Positions 1 through 6,089 of a DNA stretch of 11,892 nucleotides are shown piece after piece. The notes below the pieces were generated by a model. The model saw only the letters and a program-made list of their open reading frames with translations. It was not told where the DNA came from and searched no databases. The stretch is from an uncultured Ruminococcus sp. GTDB lineage: Bacteria > Bacillota > Clostridia > Oscillospirales > Ruminococcaceae. The position numbers and the translations under genes were made by a program. Numbering within the stretch: position 1 is the stretch's first letter; every line of letters begins with the position of its first letter. The stretch lies in NCBI GenBank assembly GCA_900556055.1, contig USNJ01000053.1, positions 1-11,892 of the forward strand. Direction: 5' to 3'.

Positions 1-39
1 TACGGCGTTCTGACCTGTTGTTGCATCAAGGACAAGAAG
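1..39 (-). other. FtsY-like tail fused in frame to rplJ (probable chimeric junction)
   Basis: Read in the rplJ frame, these 13 codons give LLVLDATTGQNAV. This is the conserved stretch of the FtsY (SRP receptor) GTPase that follows its DTAGR box; it is not known from L10. The L10 sequence just before it (IPSKEVLL) is normal, and the two families share a similar E-x-L-L-V run at the join, so a short overlap could have bridged them. The change falls exactly at the window edge. I infer an assembly artefact or a recombination join near 31-45; a genuine fusion protein is unlikely. Confidence 0.7.
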
Positions 40-456
40 AACTTCCTTTGAAGGGATCTTGGAAAGAGCGAGAACGCCCTGTGCGTCGTAGAGCTCTGTG
101 CCGATAAATCCTGCCTTCATGGAGAAAGTGGACTTTTCGTCTGCACCCTCGATGTATTTGCCGAGGATACGAGCGGGAGCAGTCTGATCCTCATCGGAAA
201 GAGCGATAGCTGTTGTTCCTTCGAGAACGTAATCCAGACCCTCGATACCTACGTTGTGAAGAGCAAAACGGAGCATGGAGTTCTTTTCAACGTAATACTT
301 TACGCCTGCTTCTCTGAGCTCTTTTCTGAGCTTGGTATCGTCCTCAACAGAGATACCCTTGTAGTCAACGAGAACACCAGCAGCTGCACCCTTGAGGTGC
401 TCTGTGATAGCTTCAACTCTTGCCTTCTTGGATTCAAGTACCTGTGCGCTTGGCAT
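1..456 (-). CDS. rplJ: 50S ribosomal protein L10, 3' end cut by window edge and apparently chimeric
   Basis: L10 forms the base of the ribosomal stalk: it binds 23S rRNA and carries the L7/L12 dimers that recruit translation GTPases. The reverse-strand frame begins MPSAQVLESKKARVEAI and continues through the L10 signatures VDYKGISVEDDTKLRKEL, VKYYVEKNSMLRFAL and KIPSKEVLL. The ATG at 456-454 is preceded by GGAGGTG (471-465) at good spacing. A consensus promoter, an L10-type leader and an attenuator hairpin lie directly upstream, which supports the identity and points to autogenous control. The frame is open for 152 codons to the window edge; L10 proteins are usually about 165-175 residues. 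The last 13 codons (39-1) do not read as L10 but as the FtsY motif LLVLDATTGQNAV, so the true C-terminus is probably missing. Identity of the first roughly 139 residues is near certain. Confidence 0.95.
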   Translation of the reverse strand, partial: MPSAQVLESKKARVEAITEHLKGAAAGVLVDYKGISVEDDTKLRKELREAGVKYYVEKNSMLRFALHNVGIEGLDYVLEGTTAIALSDEDQTAPARILGKYIEGADEKSTFSMKAGFIGTELYDAQGVLALSKIPSKEVLLVLDATTGQNAV

Positions 457-497
457 AACAATTTCACCTCCGAAATTTTTATGACAATCGGATTCAG

Positions 498-535
498 AAA
501 AGAAAAACCTTCCGATCATTCGAAAGACCGGAAGG
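498..535 (-). terminator. Attenuator hairpin in the rplJ leader
   Basis: On the minus strand, CCTTCCGGTC (535-526) pairs with GATCGGAAGG (517-508) over 10 base pairs with one G-U and an 8-base loop. TTTTTCTTTT (507-498) follows. It lies between the rplJ promoter and the rplJ start, so it is an intrinsic terminator within the leader and not the end of another gene. An upstream segment, AAAGATCG (564-557), can pair with CGGTCTTT (530-523) and would disrupt the hairpin. Confidence 0.9.
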
Positions 536-640
536 ATACAAAGCAATATAACTTTGCGATCTTTTTCCTCGGCCGGGCTTCCGACGATACGTCTGCCGGC
601 TGTCTTTAGAATACGATAGCCTTGTGTTTGTAACACAACA
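523..640 (-). promoter_or_regulatory. L10-type ribosomal protein leader
   Basis: The transcript from about 640 carries GACAGCCGGCAG (604-593) and CCCGGCCGAGG (577-567). These form a GCCGG/CCGGC stem beside purine-rich internal-loop sequence, as expected of the Firmicute L10(L12) binding site. Downstream, AAAGATCG (564-557) can pair with CGGTCTTT (530-523), which overlaps the 5' arm of the attenuator. The inferred mechanism is that free L10(L12) complex stabilises the upstream structure, the competing pairing is lost and the terminator forms, cutting rplJ expression. The elements are visible; the switching logic comes from the known leader family. Confidence 0.8.
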
Positions 641-646
641 TTAATC

Positions 647-675
647 ATTATACACTGCGCAAACACATTTGTCAA
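647..675 (-). promoter_or_regulatory. Consensus sigma-A promoter for rplJ
   Basis: On the minus strand, TTGACA (675-670) and TATAAT (652-647) are separated by exactly 17 bases, a perfect match to the housekeeping consensus. Transcription should start near 640, giving a leader of about 185 bases. A 12-base perfect palindrome, TTATCATGATAA (692-703), lies just upstream in AT-rich DNA and could be an UP-like or regulator site. Confidence 0.9.
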
Positions 676-742
676 TAGGTTTGAGCAATTTTTATCATGA
701 TAATTGTAAATTTAATATTAATCTGAGATGTCCGTGCGTTTA

Positions 743-1867
743 TCATTCAACATTTTCAAGAGTTCCGTGTGAGAGAGCCTTGAGGTATGCATTGATAAAT
801 CCGTCAAGATCGCCGTCCATAACAGCCTGAACGTTGCCGTTTTCAAAGCCTGTTCTGTGATCCTTTACGAGGGTATAGGGCATGAAAACGTAGGAACGGA
901 TCTGTGCGCCCCATGCGATCTCCTTCTGAACGCCCTTGATGTCCTCGATCTTTTCAAGATGCTCTCTTTCCTTGATCTCCATCAGCTTTGCGACCAGCAT
1001 TTTCATAGCGTATTCACGGTTCTGGACCTGGCTTCTCTGTGTCTGGCAGGCGGTTACGATACCTGTCGGGATATGTGTAAGACGTACAGCGGAGGAGGTT
1101 TTGTTGATGTGCTGTCCGCCTGCGCCGCTGGCACGGTAAACGTCCATCTTGATATCCTCGGGACGGATCTCTACGCTCATATCTTCGTTAAGCTCGGGCA
1201 TAACTTCGAGTGACGAGAAGGAAGTATGTCTGCGTCCCGAGCTGTCGAACGGTGAAATTCTTACAAGACGGTGAACGCCCGACTCTGATTTCAGGAATCC
1301 GTAAGCATTTTCGCCCTCGATAAGAACGGATGCGGACTTCATGCCTGCTTCATCTCCGTCGAGATAGTCGAGAGTAGTAGCCTTGAAGCCGTGAGCTTCA
1401 GCCCACTTGTTATACATTCTGAAAAGCATCTCTGCCCAGTCCTGCGCCTCAGTTCCGCCTGCGCCTGCATGGAAGGTCAGGATAGCGTTGTTCTTGTCGT
1501 ATTCGCCTGTGAGCAGCGTTGTCAGCTTTGCGGCTTCGAGCTGCTTCTTGAATTCCTCTGCCTCGTCATTGATTGCCTCGGCCTCGGAAGTATCGTCCTC
1601 CTCAAGACACATTTCTATCATAGTAATAGTATCTTCAAGCAGGTCGTTCAGCTTTTTGTAGTTCTCTATCTTGGATTCGTAGCCTTTAAGCTCCTGCATT
1701 ACCTTCTGCGAATTGTCGGGATCGTCCCAGAAATTCGGCTCGGAGGATTTATTGTGAAGCTCCTCGACTCTTTCCTTTGCACGCTCGATGTCCAGAACGT
1801 CGTAAAGCTCCTTCATTTCCTTGCGGTAGCCTGTAAGCTCGGTTTTCAGTTCGTCCAGTAATATCAT
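743..1867 (-). CDS. prfB: Peptide chain release factor 2 (RF2), no programmed frameshift
   Basis: RF2 recognises UGA and UAA in the ribosomal A site and triggers peptidyl-tRNA hydrolysis. From the ATG at 1867-1865 the protein is 374 residues, the usual RF2 length. The stop-codon-reading tripeptide SPF is at residues 205-207 and the catalytic GGQ at 250-252, the same numbering as E. coli RF2. The residue corresponding to E. coli 246 is Ala, the common form. An acidic helical N-terminal domain precedes the core. The start has AAAGGA upstream at good spacing and a promoter 40 bases away; the frame stays open to 2002, but that extension lies upstream of the promoter and is rejected. The autoregulatory in-frame UGA and +1 slip found near codon 25 of many prfB genes are absent: the region (ELYDVLDIERAKERVEEL) reads through in one frame. 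Confidence 0.97.
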   Translation of the reverse strand: MILLDELKTELTGYRKEMKELYDVLDIERAKERVEELHNKSSEPNFWDDPDNSQKVMQELKGYESKIENYKKLNDLLEDTITMIEMCLEEDDTSEAEAINDEAEEFKKQLEAAKLTTLLTGEYDKNNAILTFHAGAGGTEAQDWAEMLFRMYNKWAEAHGFKATTLDYLDGDEAGMKSASVLIEGENAYGFLKSESGVHRLVRISPFDSSGRRHTSFSSLEVMPELNEDMSVEIRPEDIKMDVYRASGAGGQHINKTSSAVRLTHIPTGIVTACQTQRSQVQNREYAMKMLVAKLMEIKEREHLEKIEDIKGVQKEIAWGAQIRSYVFMPYTLVKDHRTGFENGNVQAVMDGDLDGFINAYLKALSHGTLENVE

Positions 1868-1906
1868 AAATGTGTTCCTTTCTCGAAAAATATCACGCTC
1901 CTTTAT

Positions 1907-1935
1907 ATAATAATACAAATCGGTGCGTATGTCAA
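1907..1935 (-). promoter_or_regulatory. Sigma-A promoter for prfB
   Basis: On the minus strand, TTGACA (1935-1930) is followed after 17 bases by TATTAT (1912-1907). The predicted transcript starts near 1900 and has a leader of about 33 bases before the prfB ATG, carrying the AAAGGA ribosome binding site. This fixes the prfB start at 1867 because in-frame ATGs further upstream would not be transcribed. Confidence 0.85.
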
Positions 1936-2268
1936 GCCGAAAAAGTCCTGTTTTACGAAATTTTTTTGATAATTTGCTTTGATATTGCCGACGGTTATGC
2001 ATTTTTCAGCTGCTTTTCTGCGGAGTCCCTGCTTACGTTCTGCCGGAGAGATAGATTCAGGAAAAAAATGTGTGTTTCACGGTGACGGAATGCGCAGGCT
2101 GCCGTTCTCCGCAGGCTGTATGCGGGCATTATATCGGCGTGAGAACACGGTTGGGCAGGTGCGTGATACTATATAACAGCAGGACTTTGCCACGGTATCG
2201 GAAAAGGCTGCGGCTCCGCATTTCTGCCATGACAAAATTAAAGAAAATATAAAGAAATAAAAAAGCTC
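1936..2268. other. Intergenic stretch between divergent prfB and the GntR operon; no gene seen
   Basis: The short open frames here (60-71 codons at most on the plus strand) give low-complexity Arg/Cys-rich translations with no recognisable family and no good ribosome binding site. Some structure is visible on the plus strand. CCGCA and TGCGG form a hairpin around 2110, enclosed by GTTCTC near 2104 and GAGAAC near 2141, and GCAGGCTG occurs twice. The final 40 bases are A-rich and lead into the GntR promoter. It may be a relic or an uncharacterised RNA, but nothing supports a definite call. Confidence 0.5.
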
Positions 2269-2297
2269 TTGACAAACTGTGTATATGGTAGTATACT
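2269..2297 (+). promoter_or_regulatory. Promoter of the GntR-ABC transporter operon
   Basis: TTGACA (2269-2274) and TATACT (2292-2297) are separated by 17 bases. Transcription should start near 2304. The spacer and -10 box are filled with repeats of GTGTATAT and TATAC, so the promoter sits inside the probable operator of the adjacent GntR regulator. Confidence 0.85.
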
Positions 2298-2319
2298 GTG
2301 TATATCAAATAGACACAGT
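2276..2319 (+). promoter_or_regulatory. Probable GntR operator (repeats overlapping the promoter)
   Basis: ACTGTGTATAT occurs twice as a direct repeat (2276-2286 and 2295-2305, 19 bases apart). The second copy is also the left arm of an inverted repeat: ACTGTGT (2295-2301) pairs with ACACAGT (2313-2319) around an 11-base centre that is itself partly symmetric. GTATA/TATAC pairs also flank the -10 box (2281-2296). Binding here would block RNA polymerase, so I infer self-repression by the GntR protein encoded 20 bases downstream. The repeats are observed; the assignment is inferred from YtrA-type operons. Confidence 0.7.
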
Positions 2320-2337
2320 ATCGAAAGGGGCGATAGA

Positions 2338-2700
2338 TTGAACATCAAACTCAGTCTGATGAGCGAAAAGCCTATGTATGAGCAGATAAAGGACGCTGTG
2401 CGGCAGGCGGCGGTGAACGGCGAGGTCGCTGACAATGAGATGCTGCCCAGTGTGCGTCAGCTTTCGGCTGATCTGAATGTCAGTGCGATAACCGTAAAGC
2501 GTGCATATTCCGACCTTGAACGTGAAGGTCTGATATACACGGCTGCGGGAAAAGGCACGTTCATACGGCTTCCCGATGCATCAAAGGCAAGGGAAGAATA
2601 TACGGAGCGGCTGCTTGCGGATTTTTCGGAAAAGGCTGCGGATCTGCTCCGAAAAGGCGTTTCCAAGGAGAAAATGATAAACGAGATAAACAAGCTTTGA
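2338..2700 (+). CDS. GntR-family transcriptional regulator, short YtrA type
   Basis: This is a 120-residue DNA-binding repressor of the YtrA subgroup: an N-terminal winged helix-turn-helix with only a short C-terminal dimerising helix and no large ligand domain. The family entry motif KPMYEQIKDAVRQ is at residues 11-23, the helix-turn-helix LPSVRQLSADLNVSAITVKR at 36-55 and the wing GLIYTAAGKGTFI at 64-76. I chose TTG at 2338 because AAAGGGG (2324-2330) lies at proper spacing, the start falls after the predicted transcription start, and the resulting N-terminus (MNIKLSLMSEKP) matches the family; ATG at 2359 is the alternative. The ABC ATPase gene follows after 13 bases. Such regulators usually repress the transporter operon they head and are relieved by envelope-active compounds or other signals; the signal is unknown here. 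Confidence 0.93.
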   Translation: MNIKLSLMSEKPMYEQIKDAVRQAAVNGEVADNEMLPSVRQLSADLNVSAITVKRAYSDLEREGLIYTAAGKGTFIRLPDASKAREEYTERLLADFSEKAADLLRKGVSKEKMINEINKL

Positions 2701-2713
2701 GAGGAGATTTTTT

Positions 2714-3595
2714 ATGGAAAACATTCTTGAGGTCAGCGGGCTTTGCAAAAGCTTCGGGGATTTTAAACTGGATAATGTGAGCTTTTCTATTCCGAGGGGT
2801 GCTGTTATGGGGCTTATCGGCGAAAACGGTGCGGGCAAGACTACCGTTATTAAGCTCATTATGAATATGTACGGCAGGGACGGCGGAAAGATAGTCGGCT
2901 TCGGCGGTCTGGACAGCTCTGCGGACGAAGTGAAGTTCAAGGAACTGACGGGCTATGTTTCCGACGAGGACTATTTTTATTACAATGCCAAAATGAGCGC
3001 TGTCGCAGAGGCTTTTTCGATCGCATTTAAAAACTGGGACGAGCGCATTTTCGAGAAATACACTGAGCTCTGGAATCTGCCGATGGACAAGAAACCCAAG
3101 GAGATGTCAAAAGGCACTAAAACCAAAATGATGCTGGCGTTTGCGCTTGCACACAAGCCTGAGCTGCTGATACTCGATGAACCGACAGCGGGACTTGATC
3201 CTGCGGCAAGGATAGAGGTGCTGGATATTCTGAGGGATTTTGTTTCTGACGGTGAACATTCGGTGCTGTTTTCGACGCACATAACGGGCGATCTTGATAA
3301 GATAGCGGATTACATCACAATGATGATAAACGGAAGATCGACAGTATCGATGCGTGCGGACGAGATCGAGGACAAATATGCGGTAGTAAGCGGCGATCTC
3401 GGTGAGATAAACGGCAACGAGGATATTCTCATCGGCATAAGAAAGGGCGCATCGTCTTTTGAAGCGCTTATTGAAAGAAAGGATCTCGGACGGCTGAAAA
3501 ATGTTTCCGTGCATACCCCGAATTATGAAAATCTGCTGACATTCACGATATGGCAGAGCAGAAAGGATGTGGCTGAGAATGACACAAGAGCTTAA
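2714..3595 (+). CDS. ABC transporter ATP-binding protein
   Basis: This is the cytoplasmic ATPase of an ABC exporter, 293 residues. The Walker A motif GENGAGKT is at 36-43, the Walker B motif LLILDEP at 151-157 with catalytic Glu156, the D-loop AGLDP at 159-163 and the switch His at 189 (STH). The signature is degenerate, MSKGT at 131-135 in place of LSGGQ, and the Q-loop position reads SDED (83-86). Both changes are common in ATPases paired with YtrA-type regulators. A C-terminal extension of about 80 residues follows the nucleotide-binding domain, as in YtrB/BcrA-like proteins. GAGGAG (2701-2706) directly after the GntR stop provides the ribosome binding site. The 3' end overlaps the next gene by 17 bases, indicating translational coupling. 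The substrate cannot be read from the sequence. Confidence 0.96.
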   Translation: MENILEVSGLCKSFGDFKLDNVSFSIPRGAVMGLIGENGAGKTTVIKLIMNMYGRDGGKIVGFGGLDSSADEVKFKELTGYVSDEDYFYYNAKMSAVAEAFSIAFKNWDERIFEKYTELWNLPMDKKPKEMSKGTKTKMMLAFALAHKPELLILDEPTAGLDPAARIEVLDILRDFVSDGEHSVLFSTHITGDLDKIADYITMMINGRSTVSMRADEIEDKYAVVSGDLGEINGNEDILIGIRKGASSFEALIERKDLGRLKNVSVHTPNYENLLTFTIWQSRKDVAENDTRA

Positions 3596-4370
3596 AACAT
3601 ACAGCAGGGCAATGAATGCGCTGCTCGGCAGGAAATATATTATCTCCGCTGCCGCATATGAGGCCGTGCTGATCCTGCTTTCGGTTTTGTTTGCAGGGAT
3701 ATTTGCTATTGGTACATTGACGGAAACAGCAGATGATTTTGGGCTTGTTGTTGCGGCTATGTCGATAATGGGTTCGTTTTCTCAGATAACTTTTGTTTCG
3801 TTTGCAGCGCAGATATATCCTGTAATGTTCATGCCGAGCGGCAAGGCTGATGCCATAAATGACGAAGCAACAAGAAAGGCATTCGGTGGCTGTTCGACTG
3901 TCAGGGGAATATCGGATCTTATGCCTGTTGACAGGACGCTGCTTGTCAAAGGCTTCAGAAGAAGGATGTTCGTTTCGGCATATGCTTTATGTGCATCGGT
4001 CATCTGTTCGGGCGTATTTTCCGTGATCGGCGGCTGTTTCGGAAAGGAAAGCACATTTTTTGTACTGTGTGTTTCTGCGGGAGTGATATGGACAGATGCG
4101 GTAATGCTTATGAATATAAGCAGAAAAAGCGTAAATATTCTGACACTTGCTGTTTATGTTCCTATGCTGATCGCAGTGACAGTGACCTCGCTTGGATCTA
4201 TTGTCGTGGGGGAAAATCTTATTGCAAAGCTGCCGCTTATCGACTCGGGGATACCTGCGGTCATAACAGGCATTGCGCTGACGGCGTTTGAGATATGGCT
4301 GTTTAATTCGTATATGCCGAAAAAGGCTGTGAATGCGGCAAGAAACGGCGAACCGAACAGAGGTGTTTGA
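3579..4370 (+). CDS. ABC-2-like membrane permease subunit (first of two)
   Basis: This is a 263-residue integral membrane protein with about six hydrophobic spans, roughly at residues 24-47, 55-84, 130-152, 158-180, 186-210 and 222-246. A cytoplasmic segment, LMPVDRTLLVKG (about 114-125), precedes span three and resembles the LPVSRxxIVxxK stretch seen in ABC-2 permeases, where a loop contacts the ATPase. I chose ATG 3579 over an in-frame ATG at 3567 because AAAGGA (3562-3567) is correctly placed only for the former. It overlaps the ATPase gene by 17 bases and the next permease by one base, so the three should be made together. I do not recognise a named family; the permease role follows from topology and context. 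Confidence 0.8.
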   Translation: MTQELKTYSRAMNALLGRKYIISAAAYEAVLILLSVLFAGIFAIGTLTETADDFGLVVAAMSIMGSFSQITFVSFAAQIYPVMFMPSGKADAINDEATRKAFGGCSTVRGISDLMPVDRTLLVKGFRRRMFVSAYALCASVICSGVFSVIGGCFGKESTFFVLCVSAGVIWTDAVMLMNISRKSVNILTLAVYVPMLIAVTVTSLGSIVVGENLIAKLPLIDSGIPAVITGIALTAFEIWLFNSYMPKKAVNAARNGEPNRGV

Positions 4371-5035
4371 TGATGCTTGACAATACATTCAAAGATGCTG
4401 CTGCACTGCACAGAATGCTGAGAAAGATGAGCGCATCATGGAGCAATATAATTTTTATTGCCGTTATGTTTGCGGCAGAAGCGGCTTTGTATCTGACTGA
4501 CGTGAGCAATGCCGAAGTGCTTCTGCCTATGCTTGCTGCGGCGGTGACAGCATGGTGGATAATGCTTTCGCTGAGCCGAGTGGGAGTGCATTACAAAATG
4601 ATTGAGGTCATGTCTGTGACAAAGCGGACTATTGCGGATTATATGGTATATACGGGCGAGCAGGTCATTTATATTCAGCTTGCTGCTTCGGTGGCTGCTG
4701 CGGCGCTCTTTGCCGATGATCCGTACTCGATGATATCTGCGGGCGTATGCTTTGTGCTTATGCTGGCGGTATACTATCTGTTTGCGGACAGGATCGCTGT
4801 GTACAGCGTCAGAATGGCTGAGTCCGTGATGTCCTCTCTCGCCGAATTCGGACCGATAACGGCTATGTCTATAATTTTCGTGATAATAAATGTTTCTGTA
4901 AATCTGCTTATGCCGCTTATCGGGATACCGATGGGAAGAGCTGCGGCGATAGTGCTGCTTATCATTGCATGGCTGATGCTTATGGCTTGCAGGAAAAAGG
5001 TCGTCAAAGCTGTGGAAAAGAAAATGCTGTTCTGA
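4370..5035 (+). CDS. Integral membrane protein, probable second permease subunit
   Basis: This is a 221-residue hydrophobic protein with about six spans (near residues 25-43, 50-70, 98-115, 121-140, 162-182 and 190-208) and a basic C-terminus (CRKKVVKAVEKK). A loop reading SVTKRTIADYM (about 82-92) resembles the corresponding SR/K-rich loop of ABC-2 permeases and of the preceding gene product, suggesting the two are distant relatives forming a heterodimeric channel. The start is ambiguous among TTG 4367, ATG 4370 and ATG 4373; AGAGGTG (4359-4365) serves any of them, and the TGATG overlap with the preceding stop favours coupling. It is the last gene of the operon, followed by a terminator at 5102. 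No named family was recognised. Confidence 0.75.
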   Translation: MMLDNTFKDAAALHRMLRKMSASWSNIIFIAVMFAAEAALYLTDVSNAEVLLPMLAAAVTAWWIMLSLSRVGVHYKMIEVMSVTKRTIADYMVYTGEQVIYIQLAASVAAAALFADDPYSMISAGVCFVLMLAVYYLFADRIAVYSVRMAESVMSSLAEFGPITAMSIIFVIINVSVNLLMPLIGIPMGRAAAIVLLIIAWLMLMACRKKVVKAVEKKMLF

Positions 5036-5101
5036 CGGCTTCACGGTTTTGGACGGCGCATTCCATAAGCGTGAAAAGCTTTGCCGAAGATACGGAAAAA
5101 G

Positions 5102-5132
5102 CCGCCTGAGAACATCTCTCAGACGGTTTTTT
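5102..5132. terminator. Bidirectional intrinsic terminator between convergent genes
   Basis: CCGCCTGAGA (5102-5111) pairs with TCTCAGACGG (5117-5126) with a single C-A mismatch and a 5-base loop, followed by TTTTTT (5127-5132). On the other strand the same hairpin is followed by a T run from the A tract at about 5096-5100. It therefore ends both the permease operon (plus) and the M23 gene (minus). Confidence 0.9.
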
Positions 5133-5156
5133 CAAAGGTAAAATATCCGAAAAAGA

Positions 5157-5867
5157 TCAGCTTCCGATAGAGCCGATAACGGAGGAGGGATCTACCCAGC
5201 TGCCGTTTTTCTTTACGCCGAAATGAAGGTGAGATACCTCGGCGATCTCGGCTTCGGCTGTGTTTCCGACAGTGCCGATGACTGTGCCTGCGCTGACTGT
5301 GTCTCCTGCCTTGACGGGGACGGTCTTTTCAAGTCCGCAGTAGTAAGCTTCGATGCCGTTTCCGTGGTCGATAGTCACGCATACGCCCCACATCGGGTCC
5401 TCTTTAACTTCCTGAACTGTGCCTGTGCTCATGGATTTGACGGTCGCACCCTGGTCTGCCTTGATGTCAACGCCGTCGTGCGTTTTCCAGACATTCAGCG
5501 TATTGGATTTTACAAGCTCGCCGTTGCTGAATTCGCCGATGATCTCGCCGTTGATGGGACGCACCATAGGCTGTGCGGGAGCGGGAGCGGCTGCTTCTTC
5601 CGCATCAAGCTTTTCATCGGGGACGGTCACTGCTGCGGATATGTCCGTTTCTGCGGGAAGTCCGGTCACTGCCGCATTTGCGTTTGCTGTAACGGGAGGC
5701 TCGGTCACTGCTGCGGGCTCGGTGATGATCTGTGCTTCACCGTGTGAGATGTCGGGCAGTTCGTTTTCCCTGCTGTTGTAAGCGAAAAAACCTGCTGTCA
5801 CCGCCGCAAGCACTACTGCGCCTGTGCTTATGCCGAATGCTTTGCTCTTGAAAATATTATCCTTCAT
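5157..5867 (-). CDS. SpoIIQ-like M23 (LytM-fold) membrane-anchored protein
   Basis: The protein has 236 residues: a single N-terminal membrane anchor (about 10-30), a Pro/Ala/Thr/Glu-rich linker (about 45-100) and a C-terminal M23 domain (about 103-232). The zinc-binding pattern is intact: H130-x3-D134 (THDGVD) and H213-x-H215 (HLHFGV). The central catalytic His of active M23 peptidases (the H of a YxHL box) is not present; the site reads YYCGL at 175-179. The block EVKEDPMWGVCVTIDHGNG (153-171) and the overall anchor-plus-domain layout resemble SpoIIQ, which tethers the forespore to the mother cell via SpoIIIAH rather than cutting peptidoglycan. A degenerate peptidase acting as a scaffold is therefore plausible; a weak or altered endopeptidase is the alternative. 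AAAGGA lies upstream of the ATG. No clear sigma-A promoter is visible upstream, which would fit sporulation-specific control without proving it. Confidence 0.8.
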   Translation of the reverse strand: MKDNIFKSKAFGISTGAVVLAAVTAGFFAYNSRENELPDISHGEAQIITEPAAVTEPPVTANANAAVTGLPAETDISAAVTVPDEKLDAEEAAAPAPAQPMVRPINGEIIGEFSNGELVKSNTLNVWKTHDGVDIKADQGATVKSMSTGTVQEVKEDPMWGVCVTIDHGNGIEAYYCGLEKTVPVKAGDTVSAGTVIGTVGNTAEAEIAEVSHLHFGVKKNGSWVDPSSVIGSIGS

Positions 5868-5982
5868 AAAAACAATCCTTTCTGTTTGCGGGATCTTTCC
5901 ATTTCCCTTCGTCCGCTGACATTATCTTTGACATAAAATGCATGATTATTCATCGGCGGAAAAATTTTCGGGATAATCTGCA

Positions 5983-6011
5983 TTGACATTGCGCGGAAAG
6001 TATACTATAAT
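5983..6011 (+). promoter_or_regulatory. Upstream promoter P1 of the infC operon
   Basis: TTGACA (5983-5988) and TATAAT (6006-6011) are separated by 17 bases, an exact housekeeping consensus. The predicted start is near 6018, giving a leader of about 245 bases to infC. It is the first of two tandem promoters 72 bases apart. Confidence 0.88.
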
Positions 6012-6054
6012 ATAAACAGCGATATCGTAATAAAAAATATTTTTGAAAAACCCC

Positions 6055-6083
6055 TTGACAAACGGAAAAGGGTGTTGTATAAT
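6055..6083 (+). promoter_or_regulatory. Downstream promoter P2 of the infC operon
   Basis: TTGACA (6055-6060) and TATAAT (6078-6083), again 17 bases apart and an exact match. The predicted start is near 6090, just before the structured leader, so transcripts from either promoter contain the whole regulatory RNA. Confidence 0.9.
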
Positions 6084-6089
6084 AGTTAA

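Noticed and set aside
256..609. Plus-strand open frame of 117 codons over the rplJ start and leader
   Set aside because: It runs antisense through rplJ and its leader structures, has no family features and no ribosome binding site.
1868..2002. N-terminal extension of prfB to an ATG at 2002
   Set aside because: It lies upstream of the prfB promoter and translates to sequence not found in RF2; the ATG at 1867 has a good ribosome binding site and gives the normal length.
2070..2252. Possible 60-codon gene upstream of the GntR regulator
   Set aside because: Low-complexity Cys/Arg-rich translation, no ribosome binding site of note and overlapping alternatives in other frames.
5223..5781. Plus-strand open frames of 120-174 codons opposite the M23 gene
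   Set aside because: They are shadows of the M23 coding sequence, whose zinc motifs and codon pattern establish the minus strand as coding.
5922..5952. Sporulation sigma-G-type promoter for the M23 gene (TGAATA on the minus strand at 5952-5947)
   Set aside because: The matching -10 region (AAGATAA) is too far from the CATACTA-like consensus to call.
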